A stretch of 16,431 nucleotides of DNA from NCBI GenBank assembly GCA_900404475.1, contig OUQQ01000028.1, forward strand, positions 1 to 16,431, written 5' to 3'. Below, one piece after another: positions 1-9,276 of the stretch (its first letter is position 1; each line of letters opens with the position of its first letter). Under the pieces are notes generated by a model. It ran no database searches, had not been told where the DNA came from, and was given only the letters and a program-made list of their open reading frames with translations. The DNA is from Spongospora subterranea (lineage: Eukaryota; Endomyxa; Phytomyxea; Plasmodiophorida; Plasmodiophoridae). The position numbers and the translations under genes were made by a program.

Positions 1-155
1 ATCGCAAATTCAGATCCTATATTTGATGATGGCTGGTTTATGGACCAATTTCGTTGCTCTAAATCATCCTTCGACTTTATCTGTAACGGAATGAGCAATT
101 CCTTTCCGCCCGGCAAAGTGGTCTACCAAAATTCCCAACAATCAAGGTTTTTTCA
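1..155 (+). pseudogene. PIF/Harbinger-type transposase, N-terminal fragment
   Basis: Frame 1 is open from the window edge and contains the segment DGWFMDQFRCSKSSFDFIC (around bases 31-93), which resembles the region just before the catalytic core of PIF/Harbinger (DDE_4, HARBI1-like) transposases, where an F-R-x-S-x-x-x-F pattern is common. The similarity stops by about base 150, and none of the catalytic DDE region follows. The open frame instead runs into antisense sequence of a neighbouring SANT-type ORF. I read it as the 5' remnant of a transposase gene whose rest was deleted; upstream sequence lies outside the window. The family call rests on one short motif and is moderate. The alternative is an exon of an intact gene with a downstream intron, but the opposing ORF makes that less likely. 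Confidence 0.45.
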
Positions 156-161
156 TTATTT

Positions 162-425
162 TCAAGTGGTGTTCACAGCCAACGTAACCTTAGACCATCC
201 CAGCGATAGTGACTGTTTATTTCTAGCGTCAAGAAACAAATTGTTGTGTTCGGATTTCTGGTTCACAAGAACCTCAATCATAGCGGTAGTCCATTCTGCA
301 TCCTCGTCTATTGAGGGCACCTGAGACTTGGAAGGGCGGCCACGCCTCCGTTTGGGTTTGGCGTCAATAACAGCCCGATCGGAAGGAGGTGGCGATTCAT
401 CATCGAGCAACGCATCGTCATCCAT
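162..425 (-). pseudogene. AT-hook plus SANT/Myb-like protein, truncated (Harbinger-associated type)
   Basis: The ATG at 423-425 opens an 87-codon frame beginning MDDDALLDDESPPP. A basic stretch KRRRGRPSK follows, a good AT-hook (core RGRP), and then a Trp-anchored helix region (EWTTAMIEVLVNQK...LFLDARNKQ...LGWSKVTLAVN), as in the SANT/Myb-like DNA-binding domain encoded by the second gene of PIF/Harbinger elements. The frame stops at 162-164, before the last helix such domains usually have, so the product is truncated. The frame is open upstream to about 560 with another in-frame ATG at 534-536, so a longer N-terminus is possible. It points toward the Harbinger transposase fragment at 1-155, so the two genes of one element have probably collapsed onto each other. 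Family resemblance is clear in type, not tested by search. Confidence 0.5.
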
Positions 426-560
426 GTTTCCGCAATTATATTTATCGAGGAACCAACAAACTGTGATCTGACTGGTGGAATCAAAAACTCCGCATTTATC
501 TTGGACCAGAATAAAGGCGCCACGCATTAATCGGCTACGAATTATTTCTACTTGAACCAC

Positions 561-1075
561 CCTCTTAGTAAAATTTCAAAAACACTGCCGGATTGAAACA
601 AGTCAGCATCGGGTGAAGAAGAATACAGCAGACGACTAGTTGGAAAGATAGCGCGTGTTGGTGAAGAAGAATACTGCAGAGGTTTGCGAACAGATGAGGA
701 AGAACTCAACAGATAATTTTATAAATGCACGACTAGTTGGGAAGATATCGCGTGTTGTAATGACATGAAACCGGTTTCAGGAAGTGATCCGGACAATGTT
801 TATTTCACATCAAGCTCTCAAAGGCGGATTAATCGCTGGCCAAGCTGGAGACGGGTTTTCCATATGTCGCAATACTGGAATTAACCTATGCCAAGGCGAA
901 TCAGCTACTTTTTCGCTTCGGAACAGTTTGCAGATTAATTTGGTTCAGCGTTGACCAAGTGTTTGAACTTTGCCGGTGCCTGTGTATCCCTGTCGCGTTT
1001 TGATGCAGTCGGGCGGCCTCGATTACCGTGGCAGTCGGGTTGCTCCAGATTTAGTTTCGTTTACGAAATTTGTTC
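561..1075. other. gene-free interval, presumed 5' region of the TPR gene
   Basis: I see no convincing coding frame here. It holds a partly tandem repeat at 613-757 and otherwise unremarkable sequence. The last part should contain the promoter and 5' UTR of the TPR gene that starts at 1076; I see no clear TATA box. Confidence 0.4.
613..757. repeat. interrupted tandem duplication, two copies of a 48-bp unit
   Basis: A unit made of a 19-bp piece (613-631, starting GTGAAGAAGAATAC) and a 29-bp piece (632-660, starting ACGACTAGTTGG) is repeated: the first piece recurs at 661-679 with one mismatch, and the second at 729-757 with two mismatches. The second copy is split by about 49 bp of unrelated sequence. 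It does not keep a reading frame and has no recognised family. Confidence 0.75.
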
Positions 1076-3523
1076 ATGTCGTCTTCGTTGACGGATCTGG
1101 TATCACCCCTATGGTCCTGGCCTGTATCGTTCTCGTCGTCTGAGAATGCGCCCGAGCATTCTGCAATCACGCAAGCTGGCAGACTACTGGTCCAGGGCCT
1201 GGCTCAGGACGCTTTCGATATCTGCGATGCGTCAATTGCAGCAATTTCGTCAGATGGGATAGAGCCCTCTGGCGACAGCAAATGTCATCAGATAAACTGG
1301 CTTCTGTTTTGGTTTCATCCCTTTGTTTTGGTTTTCTTTCACATCAGTTCATTTTCCGACTTCAAAAATTCCCTGAACTTTTGGACTTTTAATGAGGTCA
1401 TAACGTCTGCTTATCTGCCAGCAGTGTTTTTATCAGGACTGTTTGTGCTGCGGGCTCTGTGCTGTAGTCGGATCGGTCTTCAGCAAGAATGCATGGATGA
1501 TTTAGACCTGGCACTTTCTTTTGACCCGAACAATACTGATGCTTTGAATACAAGGTTCGTTTTTTCCGCCAAACAGCCTGTTTTGTTTTATTTTGTTGCT
1601 TTTCGCGTTTTACTCAACCAAGAGTTTACTCATGATATCTTACACTTAGAGCGATGCAGCGCCTAGACTCAGGCAATATTGACGGCGCATTTAGCGATAT
1701 CGACCGTGCTATTGCCGTATCACCCGATAGGTTGTCATATGTATCTCCTTATTAATTGACTAATTTAAATTTTATCGGGCAGTCCACGTCTCTATTCTAC
1801 TCGCTCAGCTATTCACGTAACTTATGGCGACATATGCGCTGCGCGGAAAGATTGTGATACAATCGTTTTGCTTGACCCGGAAATGGCCGATGTAATTAAC
1901 CGGTTTCGTGCGTTTTTGTTTGGATATGTGAAGAAATCGTGATTTTCATTTAGTCTCACGGCCGATTTTCCTTTTTGTGTTCCTGAACAGTAATTTTATC
2001 ACAGGCTTACGCTAATCGTGCCGTCTGCAATTGTCTGGATCATCCGGCTTCGCCTTCGCTGGCGCTTCGGGATATAAATACAGGTATCAGCCACGATCCG
2101 GGTAACGCCTCGCTTTACCGTGTTCGTGCTGGGGTGATGTTGCTGCTTGATCGCATAGATGATGCGCTCGCCGACGTATGTATCCAAATTCAAGAGTAAT
2201 TTTTATGGCCGCTGCAATACATCTGCGACACCTGGTCCGATATGTCAATTTCATTTGCGATTGGTTTCGCTGCAATGCCTAGATGTTGTCGATTTTTTTT
2301 TTACTTTATCTGCAATCTGGCGTTTTTAGAGCCACCAACTAATTAGTCTGTTTTTGTATAGTTAGATCAAGCAGTGACGCTTCGTCCATCAGATATGACG
2401 TTACGGAAAAAACGGGGGGATCTTCATAAACGCAATCATGATCTCACTGCTGCGTTAGAAGATTTCACCACCGTTTTAGAACACCAGCCTGATGATGAAA
2501 ACACACTGCGTCAGCGGGCCGAAGTTTTCGCTGGACTCGAACGATGGCAAGAATGTATTCAAGACCTGCGACATTTATTGCTCTCCTGTCCGGAGTGTCC
2601 CGAATTATGGTCGTCCCTGTCCAGAGCACAATTTCACTTCAAAGAATTTGAAGTGAGGATATTTTTACTCATTGCCCCGAGATTATCATTCCGCTCACAA
2701 TTTGAGTGACACTTCTTTGTTTTTACTTTGATCATGCAATCCGAGGAATTTGATTGATGTTTGTTTTGTGAACCTGTATATATTGATTGTTTCTTGCTTT
2801 TTCTTAGAAGTGCATTGAAAGTGCAGAACACAGCCTTTCTCTTGCTGATCCGTCTGATAAAGATGCAAGAGATGATGCACGCTATCTAGCGAACAGCTGT
2901 CTCGGTGGATACATCTGCTTTGATGCAATTTGGTCGTAAGCTCACTGCTTTCATCAGGAATGGTGGCGATATGTCGATCTCGATATGAAGATGGAGCCCG
3001 ATACTTCACAGAAGCCTTGCGCTATGATGGCTCTGCCGTCCCTGCTCGGGCGAACCGTGCTGCCTGCTTTGCCAACCTCAACAAACACAAAGAGGCGATT
3101 TGCGATCTCAACAAAGCCATCAAAGTAAGTTGCTTCAAAACCCGCATCCCATTCTGACATTTGGTTTCTGTTTAGGGTGAGCCACTTCCTGCCTGTTATT
3201 TAGAACGTGGAAGATGTCGGGACGCATTAGGCCAAACTGACGCCGCTTTGTCGGATTTCAGCGAGGCCATAACTTTGGACCCATTTTGTTGCGATGCCTT
3301 TTTCACGAGGGCTTTGCTATACTCGCGTCTCAATAGAACGGAAGAAGCGATCACAGACTGCAATGCCGCTATCAAGATTGACCCCAAACATCAGCCATCA
3401 TTGAAACTTCGCGATCAAATACTGGCTCCAGAGCGAATTTTACCGCCCTCCGCGAAGCGCCTGAGATCCCAACGAGATGTTTTCGACAGGGAAAATCAAC
3501 AACCAAATCCCGAACTTCGATAA
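1076..3523 (+). CDS. tetratricopeptide-repeat protein, nine exons, about 534 aa
   Basis: Hand-spliced exons are 1076-1283, about 1422-1554, 1650-1730, 1783-1891, 2005-2175, 2362-2652, 2808-2904, 2958-3124 and 3176-3523. All phases agree and the introns have GT-AG ends (about 48-186 bp). The product is built almost entirely of TPR helices with the usual A-x-x-D-x-x-x-A-I-x-x-D-P pattern: for example the segment ending DLALSFDPNN, then AFSDIDRAIAVSPD, ALEDFTTVLEHQPDD, GARYFTEALRYD, AALSDFSEAITLDP and EAITDCNAAIKIDP. There is a Ser-rich N-terminus and a short basic C-terminus. No J domain, kinase or other catalytic domain is visible, so it is probably a protein-protein interaction scaffold, perhaps a co-chaperone; the partner is unknown. 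The ATG at 1076 is the first in frame. The first intron is uncertain: donor 1284 (GTCATC) is weak, and acceptors giving exon 2 starts at 1422 or 1425 both keep the frame. Donor 2905 rather than 2929 is chosen because it keeps the frame and restores a TPR helix. Confidence 0.85.
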
Positions 3524-4736
3524 AATATACGATTTAGTGTCGTCGTGAATCTCGAAGCGTATCGGCAGTTTTGACAACGCTAATTTCATGTTCGTGTAAA
3601 TTTTTCGACTCGCGTTGTCTTGAACGATCACTGGACTGTAGTCTAGTGTGAGTACAGTACAGTAATTCCCTCAAATAAGACCTCAAACGTTTTTACCAGG
3701 GTTTGGGGTTCTAGACCATTTCAGGGTTTCAGGTCTTGCGTGTTCGTAAACGTCATTTTTGCAGTCGCGGCAGATTGGGCAGACGCCTTGTAGGGAGCGG
3801 GCGGCGACGGGTCCAGGGGTCATCCCGACCTATCCCAAACGCTGCCGGACCCGCCGCCGCCCGCTCCCGACAAGGCGTCTGCCCAATCTGCCGCGACTTC
3901 AAAAATGACGTTTACGAAGACGCAAGAAAACAGCATCAATCTCACTTTAAGCAGACTTTTTTTAAGCTGATAATTGCATGTTTTATCAAACAGATGAGAA
4001 AATGATCTCAAAATATTCGCTTTTTAATAAACAGCTGGTAGAAACTGAGATATAAGCTCCCAGACCAACAGGTTCTCCAAACAAATCATTGCCCAGTGAG
4101 TCACCGACTTGGATTTCTTGCATTACAACAATTTAATGGAATCCGATGGCACTGGTTGACCGTGTAGGGTGGCACGCGGTACTGTATAACACCCTTGGGC
4201 AATCACCGCGGCGATAATCTGTACTAGATCTCCTTTTTGAAAGGATCGTGGTCGTCTTCAGAGAACACCGAATTATCGGATTCGAAACAGGAGCTCATTC
4301 AGATTCATCACTCTCTGAATGCAAATCAATGATGAATCTCCTGTTGCGAGAGGAGAATCGTACTCCTTGAGGCCCTGGACATTAACATTGGATGGAGGCA
4401 ACAGCGCGGCGCCACAACCTCATAAAACCGAACGCAACCCATTCCAAATAGACCAACAGGCCGTCCCGAGACACCAACTTGACAACAACACGACTTGATC
4501 TTATGTTTCATCAACATTTTTAACATGTACTTTTGTTAAGACCCTAAACAGTAGTATGAACCAGCGTTTAGGGTGTTAACCACCTAAAACCAGGGTTCAG
4601 CCATTGTTACAAGATCTGTTATTTAACAGACGGATCTACTGTACTAGTAAGGGGTAGAGCCGTAAAGGCCGCAGCTGGAGTCAGGATCCGACACGAGCTC
4701 TCATTCAATCAATTCTGTTATTGATGCGGAAGTTCG
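3524..4736. other. intergenic region between the TPR and PIN genes
   Basis: About 1.2 kb without a gene I can support. Open frames are short and mostly fall in the fold-back element at 3734-3927 or have no protein-like composition. From about 4010 on I see only unique sequence. The last part, up to the ATG at 4737, presumably carries the PIN gene promoter, but no clear core motif stands out. Confidence 0.5.
3734..3927. repeat. fold-back element with 81-bp inverted arms
   Basis: Bases 3734-3814 and 3847-3927 are reverse complements with about four mismatches, separated by a 32-bp spacer. The outer end begins TCTTGCG and the complement CGCAAGA closes it; the inner part is GC-rich (GGGAGCGGGCGGCG). 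Such a structure could be a MITE-like transposon or a source of hairpin RNA. I see no obvious target-site duplication at the ends and no coding capacity of its own. Confidence 0.85.
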
Positions 4737-5574
4737 ATGGTGTGGACTAGCGACGACGATGGCCAGTCGCCTCGGGCCATAGCACAGCAGCTGAGGTTAG
4801 CGCGACGACAGGCGCCGATCAGACAGCAGGAGGAGGACGACGACTCCGGTAGCCAGCAGCTGCGCATAGTCCAGCACCAGAGCATCTTCAGCGACGATGA
4901 TGACGATGACATGACGCCGATTGAGGTCACGCGTCGTCTGCAGATAATCCGGCGCCAAGCCCCGATCCGGAACGACGACGACATGCAGTTGGAGGCGTTA
5001 TCGGCTCCGCAATACCCAGGGGAATGGCCGCAGCCGCAGATCCATCTCGTTGTCGACTCCAATGCCTTGATCGATCACGTGGACTGGATAATGGCAGTAA
5101 AGGATGTGTTAGTTATGTCGGGAGTCGTCTTTGCTATCTGCTCTGTGGTAATCAACGAACTGGATCGTCTCAAGGCACGTTGTTGTTTTTGTTGGATTCA
5201 CAATGCCAGTACTAAATTGTTTGTCGTTTCCTTTAGTGCAGAGTTCTCCTGGAAGGTTAGGGGCACGAACCCGACAGGTCATTCAGCATCTGCATCATTG
5301 CTTCAGTCGTCGCGATCCTGGCGTCCGAGGCCAGGTCGTGTCTCCTGAGTTGTCAGCAGCCACCAATGACGACCGAATCCTTAACTATTGCATTTCATTA
5401 CGCAGAACTTCGCGCGTTCTTTTATTCACCAACGACTTGAATTTCCAGGTCAAAGCTGCGATTCAAGATGTTCCAAGCATAGACCGGAATGACGTATTTG
5501 ACGACTATTTCGATGAAGACTTGGTTCGTGCATTTATCGATTGTCTCTATAATTCAACAATACACCAACTCTAG
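4737..5574 (+). CDS. PIN-domain protein, putative endoribonuclease (SWT1-like class)
   Basis: Exons 4737-5178 and 5237-5574, joined in phase 1 across a 58-bp intron (donor GTTGTT, acceptor CTTTAG), give 259 aa. Residues 1-100 are acidic and Gln-rich; the motif RRQAPIR occurs twice, near residues 23 and 72, each followed by an acidic run. A PIN nuclease fold follows, with the four acidic positions expected of the active site: D107 in LVVDSN, E141 in INELDRL, D192/D193 in TNDDRIL and D214 in LFTNDLNF. The order and spacing resemble SWT1 and related eukaryotic PIN RNases that act in RNA quality control. The substrate is not deducible. The catalytic set looks complete, so activity is plausible. 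The ATG at 4737 is the first in frame. The 3' end overlaps a convergent minus-strand gene model by about 41 bp. Confidence 0.8.
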
Positions 5575-6211
5575 ACAATTTCAAATGTTCGTAGCGATGC
5601 TCTAGCAATGAATTTAGGCAACTTGGGTCGTGAATCATGCTCCACTCGGCGGTTGTGTGCACGACCGGTTCTGACAATCGCGATGTCAATGCAATAATAG
5701 TCAAGAGACGCTTGGGAAGCAGCAAAAAAGGATTTACAATCGATTTGAGGTCCTTGTAGATGATATCTGCGGGCTCCAGGTTTCGTCAGCGGATTCGAAA
5801 CCACGAAAAATTGCCATACACCGTTACGTCAATGGCAATCAAGTATTGAAACAACAGTTGTAATATTCAAAGACGAATCCTGGTAATACTTCAACCGTGT
5901 GCAATGGTCCTCGGATTCTTCCCCTTGTACCAGGGGAAGTAGCTCTGGGCATTGTTGACATGGTTAGAGATTCCGAAATCAGAATAGTGTCTGGGGGGTT
6001 GTGAACTGTGACGACGCTCAGTTGTCCGTATTTGTCCTCGAACACCCGTTCCTCAATGCTTTGAATATTGCTGTAGGTTGCATTCCTACAGTGTTCAACA
6101 ATACTATCGAACAGTGATTGAAGGACTTGACGTTGACGTGCAACCCTTCAACCATCGGTCTATAGTCGTATTGACCACTGTGGGTTCGAACAACCTTGTG
6201 GATCCAAGTTT
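5534..6211 (-). CDS. unrecognised multi-exon gene, C-terminal exons
   Basis: Three minus-strand exons join in a consistent frame: 6211-6145, 6070-5856 and 5766-5534, across introns of 74 and 89 bp with GT-AG ends (donors GTTGCAC and GTTGTTTC, acceptors CTACAG and CCGCAG). The product reads QTWIHKVVRTHSGQYDYRP, then EERVFEDKYGQLSVVTVHNP, then KDLKSIVNPFLLLPKRLL, and ends EHLKLSRVGVLLNYRDNR. About 170 residues are covered. The first exon is not firmly placed: a frame starting with an ATG at about 6378 could splice to 6211, only about 50 bp downstream of the RPL7A stop. I do not recognise the family and no catalytic motif is evident. Support is the absence of stops across phased exons and protein-like composition only. 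Confidence 0.45.
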
Positions 6212-6426
6212 CTAAACACGCTACCGTAGGAGAAAAATCACAAGAGCAGGACGCTTTGAGAAAAAAACAAGGGTGAAAACCCGAAAAAATCACAAAACTA
6301 CGGGGACGATATTGCTCTGTTGAAACACATGAGGGCTTCAAGAAACGTACGAAAACGCTCTCACAATGCACTTTCATGTATTTACAACAAAACGGAATGA
6401 AGAGTGTATTAGGTATGACAAAGCCC

Positions 6427-7285
6427 TTATTGGGAAGAGAGCGCAACCATTTCCTTCGCCTTTTGCTCTATGAACAGACAATTTTAATAACCGGGGACAA
6501 ACAGCATCAGAATGATGATGGAACTTACGTTCAACCTTGTTGACCTTGGCGGTGGCCTTAACTCCCAGCTGGTGCTTTCCCCACTTGCGGATCGAGTCAC
6601 TGTTGTTGTTGAACTTCTCCTGGAACGAGCGAGAGAGGTTGTCGAGCGCAGCCTGGTCTTCCTTGCGAACGTCAGTGATGACCAGGGCGGTGGCAGTCTT
6701 CTGGTGGACGAACATGCCGAGGCGAGCCATGCCCTTGACGATGCAGTAGGGGACGTTCTTAGCGCGGCAAAGGGCGGGCAACCAGAGAACGAGCTCAATT
6801 GGGGCAACATCGTGAGCGATGACGACCATCTTGGCTTTGCCCTTCTCGATCAACGAAGTGACGTGGTTCAGGCCGAACTTGATGAATTTGGCGGGTTTGG
6901 TCTCAGCGGGTTTACCAGCGGCGACCTGCTCGGCGATGGCCTTGATGCGTTGGCGCTTCTCAACACGGGTCTCCGGGCGATACTTGCTCAACAATTTGAA
7001 CAGAGTCGTGGCCGAAGGCTTGTCCAAGGTGTTGGTGAAGTGGTTGATGGCGGGAGGGGCTTTCAGACGCTCCTTCAGGATGGCTCGCTGGCGCTGAATG
7101 CGGATGTAGCGGGGCCATTTCACGTACCGGCCCAGGTCGCGCTTCGGGACGATGTTGCGGCCGATCTTGAAGTCGCGGGGGCGGGAGACGAACAGGTGGG
7201 AGTGCGCCTCCTGGAACGTCTGCTTGGCATCAGTGGCCGGAGCTGAAGCCGAAGCTGGTGCCTTCTTTCCGCTCGCCTTCGACAT
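6427..7285 (-). CDS. RPL7A: 60S ribosomal protein eL8 (L7a)
   Basis: Exon 1 is 7285-6529 and exon 2 is 6467-6427, with a 61-bp intron (6528-6468; donor GTAAGT, acceptor TCATAG) in phase 1. The spliced product is 265 aa, close to the usual eukaryotic length of about 266. It starts MSKASGKKAPASASAP, then shows the eL8 landmarks FKIGRNIVPKRDLGRYVKWPRYIR, the L7Ae/L30e/S12e RNA-binding fold (FGLNHVTSLIEKGKAKMVVIAHDVAPIELV and CRAKNVPYCIVKGMARLG), and a C-terminus ending QQKAKEMVALSSQ that appears only after splicing, since the unspliced frame runs into unrelated residues. It is a structural component of the large ribosomal subunit, binding 25S/28S rRNA. G+C in the body is higher than in the flanks, in keeping with a highly expressed gene. 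A TATA box lies 65 bp upstream of the ATG. Confidence 0.97.
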
Positions 7286-7349
7286 GACGTGATTCGATAA
7301 TGACGTTGTCCGATCAAAACGCCGTCACGGACTCCGCTAACTCTCCTGA

Positions 7350-7357
7350 GTTTATAG
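7350..7357 (-). promoter_or_regulatory. TATA box of RPL7A
   Basis: Read on the minus strand the sequence is CTATAAAC, 65 bp before the RPL7A start codon, a spacing that would put the transcription start about 35 bp before the ATG. The flanks are GC-rich. It fits a core TATA element; no experimental evidence. Confidence 0.55.
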
Positions 7358-7448
7358 CGGCTCCGCGCTAATTTCGCTCGTCTTGAAGGATTTTCCAATT
7401 GTTTTTTCTTGCGATCATCTGATGTGCGGGAAACCGGTGACGCCCAAG

Positions 7449-7710
7449 ATGTTGCGGGTTGTTTTCACCTCTCGCAACGCCAACCGAGCCCCTGCACGGC
7501 GTCTCTATCGATAGGTTCCCGGTCCGTGGAACACCGCCAGGTACAGTATTCCCACAACGGGTGCTGGCCAGAATCGTTTCCCACTGTTGGCGTAACGTTG
7601 AAAATGAAACGACAATGTGTCGCCAGGCTGCCCCTGTGGCGAAAACCCCCAGAACTTGCAACACGGCGGCCACGCTACTTGAAATTGGCGATACTGAGTT
7701 CGATCAATAA
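7449..7710 (+). CDS. hypothetical small protein, possible mitochondrial presequence
   Basis: The ATG at 7449 opens MLRVVFTSRNANRAPARR, rich in Arg and without acidic residues, as in mitochondrial targeting presequences. The unspliced frame stops soon after. A 40-bp intron (7501-7540, GTCTCT to GCCAG, phase 1) joins it to a frame running to the TAA at 7708-7710, giving 73 aa ending LLEIGDTEFDQ. The gene would be divergent from RPL7A and could share its upstream region. A competing minus-strand frame (7673-7368) is also open, so the strand is not certain. I do not recognise the family. Confidence 0.35.
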
Positions 7711-7997
7711 CCGCATCAAACTAGGTCGTCGACAATTACTGCCATAGGCGATACTTGAGAAAAAAAAAGAGAAGAAGCGCAACGAATGGCTGTCCAGATA
7801 GAGATGGATAATGGATTGGGTATACAGAGAACAGCAATATCGCTTCGAGGTCCCACAATGTAATGAGTAGATGGATCACCCTTCGATCTGCGTCCTTAAA
7901 TTACAATCCGATAATACAAATGTGCTGATCAAGAAGATTAATAAACAGCTCATCAGAGCTCACCGAAAACACTTCAACAAACAACCACAAACGGTCT
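7711..7997. other. interval without a supported gene
   Basis: Short open frames exist on both strands, including a 62-codon plus-strand frame with an ATG at 7871 and a minus-strand frame ending at 7901 that could be a further 3' exon of the neighbouring minus-strand model. Neither has enough support to call. An A-rich run lies near 7759-7770. Confidence 0.3.
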
Positions 7998-8400
7998 TCA
8001 ATATCCTTCCAACCATCGCCTACAGGTGCAAATCAAAAGTGTTGAACCATGAGGCTTGACGTATTTCTGGATCTCTTGGCGTTTCGGCGGGAGATTCTTC
8101 TCATCGGTTCTGTGCGGAAAATACTGAAGAACACACAGTAATTGCAACAAACCCTGTTTTCGCTCGTTCAGGCCGCTCGTATTTGGCAAAGTCGTTCAGA
8201 CAGTAATGGGGGCCATTTTCGCAGGGAATCTTGTCGACGCCACCGGCGACCTTCCTCAGTAGTGTCGTGCACGTCCTTGTTGGCTGGGGCGTTCCACATG
8301 AGGTCGATATGTCGAGGACGTTCTCAGTGAGCCATGGGCGTCGACGCGCCTTGGTCGTGTGTTCCTCTGGTGTTCGAAACCCGTCATTATCGCCCGCGAC
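7998..8400 (-). CDS. unrecognised spliced gene, two supported exons
   Basis: Exon 8400-8153 and exon 8109-7998 join in phase 2 across a 43-bp intron (GTTTGT to GCACAG). The protein contains RRRPWLTENVLDISTSCG, then CENGPHYCLNDFAKYERP, and then, across the junction, TGTDEKNLPPKRQEIQKYVK. It is Cys-containing and hydrophilic. A 3' splice site at 8401-8402 implies an upstream exon. A minus-strand frame at 8564-8462 (AERCVADTHWMDIKAMSIAT...) joins in phase through a 61-bp intron, but that stretch also reads as an ATG-started frame on the plus strand, so the N-terminus is unresolved. I do not recognise a family. Codon composition favours the minus strand for the two listed exons. Confidence 0.4.
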
Positions 8401-8462
8401 CTGGCTGATAATTGTACTGCCAAGTGCTAAGGAAAAGGGGATGAACTGAATGAGATGAAACG

Positions 8463-9276
8463 ATGTCAACTCCAAAGAGCATCAGGTGTTCCCGGCATAT
8501 GTTCGTCGCAATGGACATCGCCTTGATGTCCATCCAGTGTGTGTCGGCCACGCAGCGTTCGGCTCTGAAAATCGAATGAGAAATTGCTTTTGTTAGAGCG
8601 TACGCAACGTCGTTCAACGACGAAATCGCCAAGCGCAGGATTTGCCAACGGTCGACCTAACGCTGACTGCATTTATCGAGTTATCCCAAACCGATCGACC
8701 AACGTTTTACGGGGGGATGCAATATTTGCTACATTCTGTACCAAAAATGAATCCAGCACCGAACAGCAACGGCTTCGTTTTCAACTTCGAGAAATTTAAT
8801 TTTCCATCGTTCACGTGCAGATGGAAGCGTTCTTTATCGCTGTTTGCATTATAGAGCGAGCAAATTCCGACTGACTTCTTGTCGGGGCATTGCAGAAACT
8901 TCTGCTGCCGGCGTTACAGTTGTGCTGATCCCTCACACGTTCCAAAGTCTGGGCGAATTTGCTGCCGTTGATGGGTTTTCGACGGAAGGGACGAAGTAAT
9001 GAGTGTGGCTTATGTATATCGTCGGATGGCTTATATGATTGTCGGTCTCAGCAGATGAATCAAATAGTCGATCGTCTCGCTGTTGAGGATCGCTCCAAAC
9101 CAGCTCAACAAATCTGGACAGAATCCAACAGGCTAATCTCTGCAAGTTCTTCAGATAATCAAGTGCAAATTATGACAAAGTCTGCAGTTATCAACAGAGT
9201 CCAATTTACAAGGACCGGTGGGCGCTTTGCTGACAACTTTCGATCCATCGAGGAGCCTGATTTCTCTGACGTCTGA
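8463..9276 (+). CDS. unrecognised spliced gene, three supported C-terminal exons
   Basis: Exons 8639-8828, 8896-8966 and 9052-9276 connect in frame through introns of 67 bp (GTTCTT to TTGCAG) and 85 bp (GTTGAT to TCTCAG), giving 161 residues up to the TGA at 9274-9276. The text reads DLPTVDLTLTAFIELSQTD, then GFVFNFEKFNFPSFTCRW, then TSAAGVTVVLIPHTFQSLGE, then QQMNQIVDRLAVEDRSKPAQ and ends RSIEEPDFSDV. The mix of beta-strand-like and helical segments looks like a real globular protein, but I cannot name the family. The first exon is uncertain: an ATG at 8463 (MSTPKSIRCSRHMF...) could splice in, but its donor is not clear and the minus strand is also open there. The second donor was chosen because it alone keeps phase with the last exon. 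Confidence 0.5.

Noticed and set aside
3697..3735. Telomere-like AGGGTTT motifs here and near 4570
   Set aside because: Only two or three scattered partial matches, not a tandem array; likely chance.
3736..4011. Arg/Ala-rich open frames on both strands within the fold-back element
   Set aside because: Open frames follow from the GC-rich inverted arms and do not resemble proteins.
6512..7246. 244-codon plus-strand open frame opposite RPL7A
   Set aside because: Antisense shadow of a highly biased ribosomal protein gene; the minus strand is unmistakably eL8.
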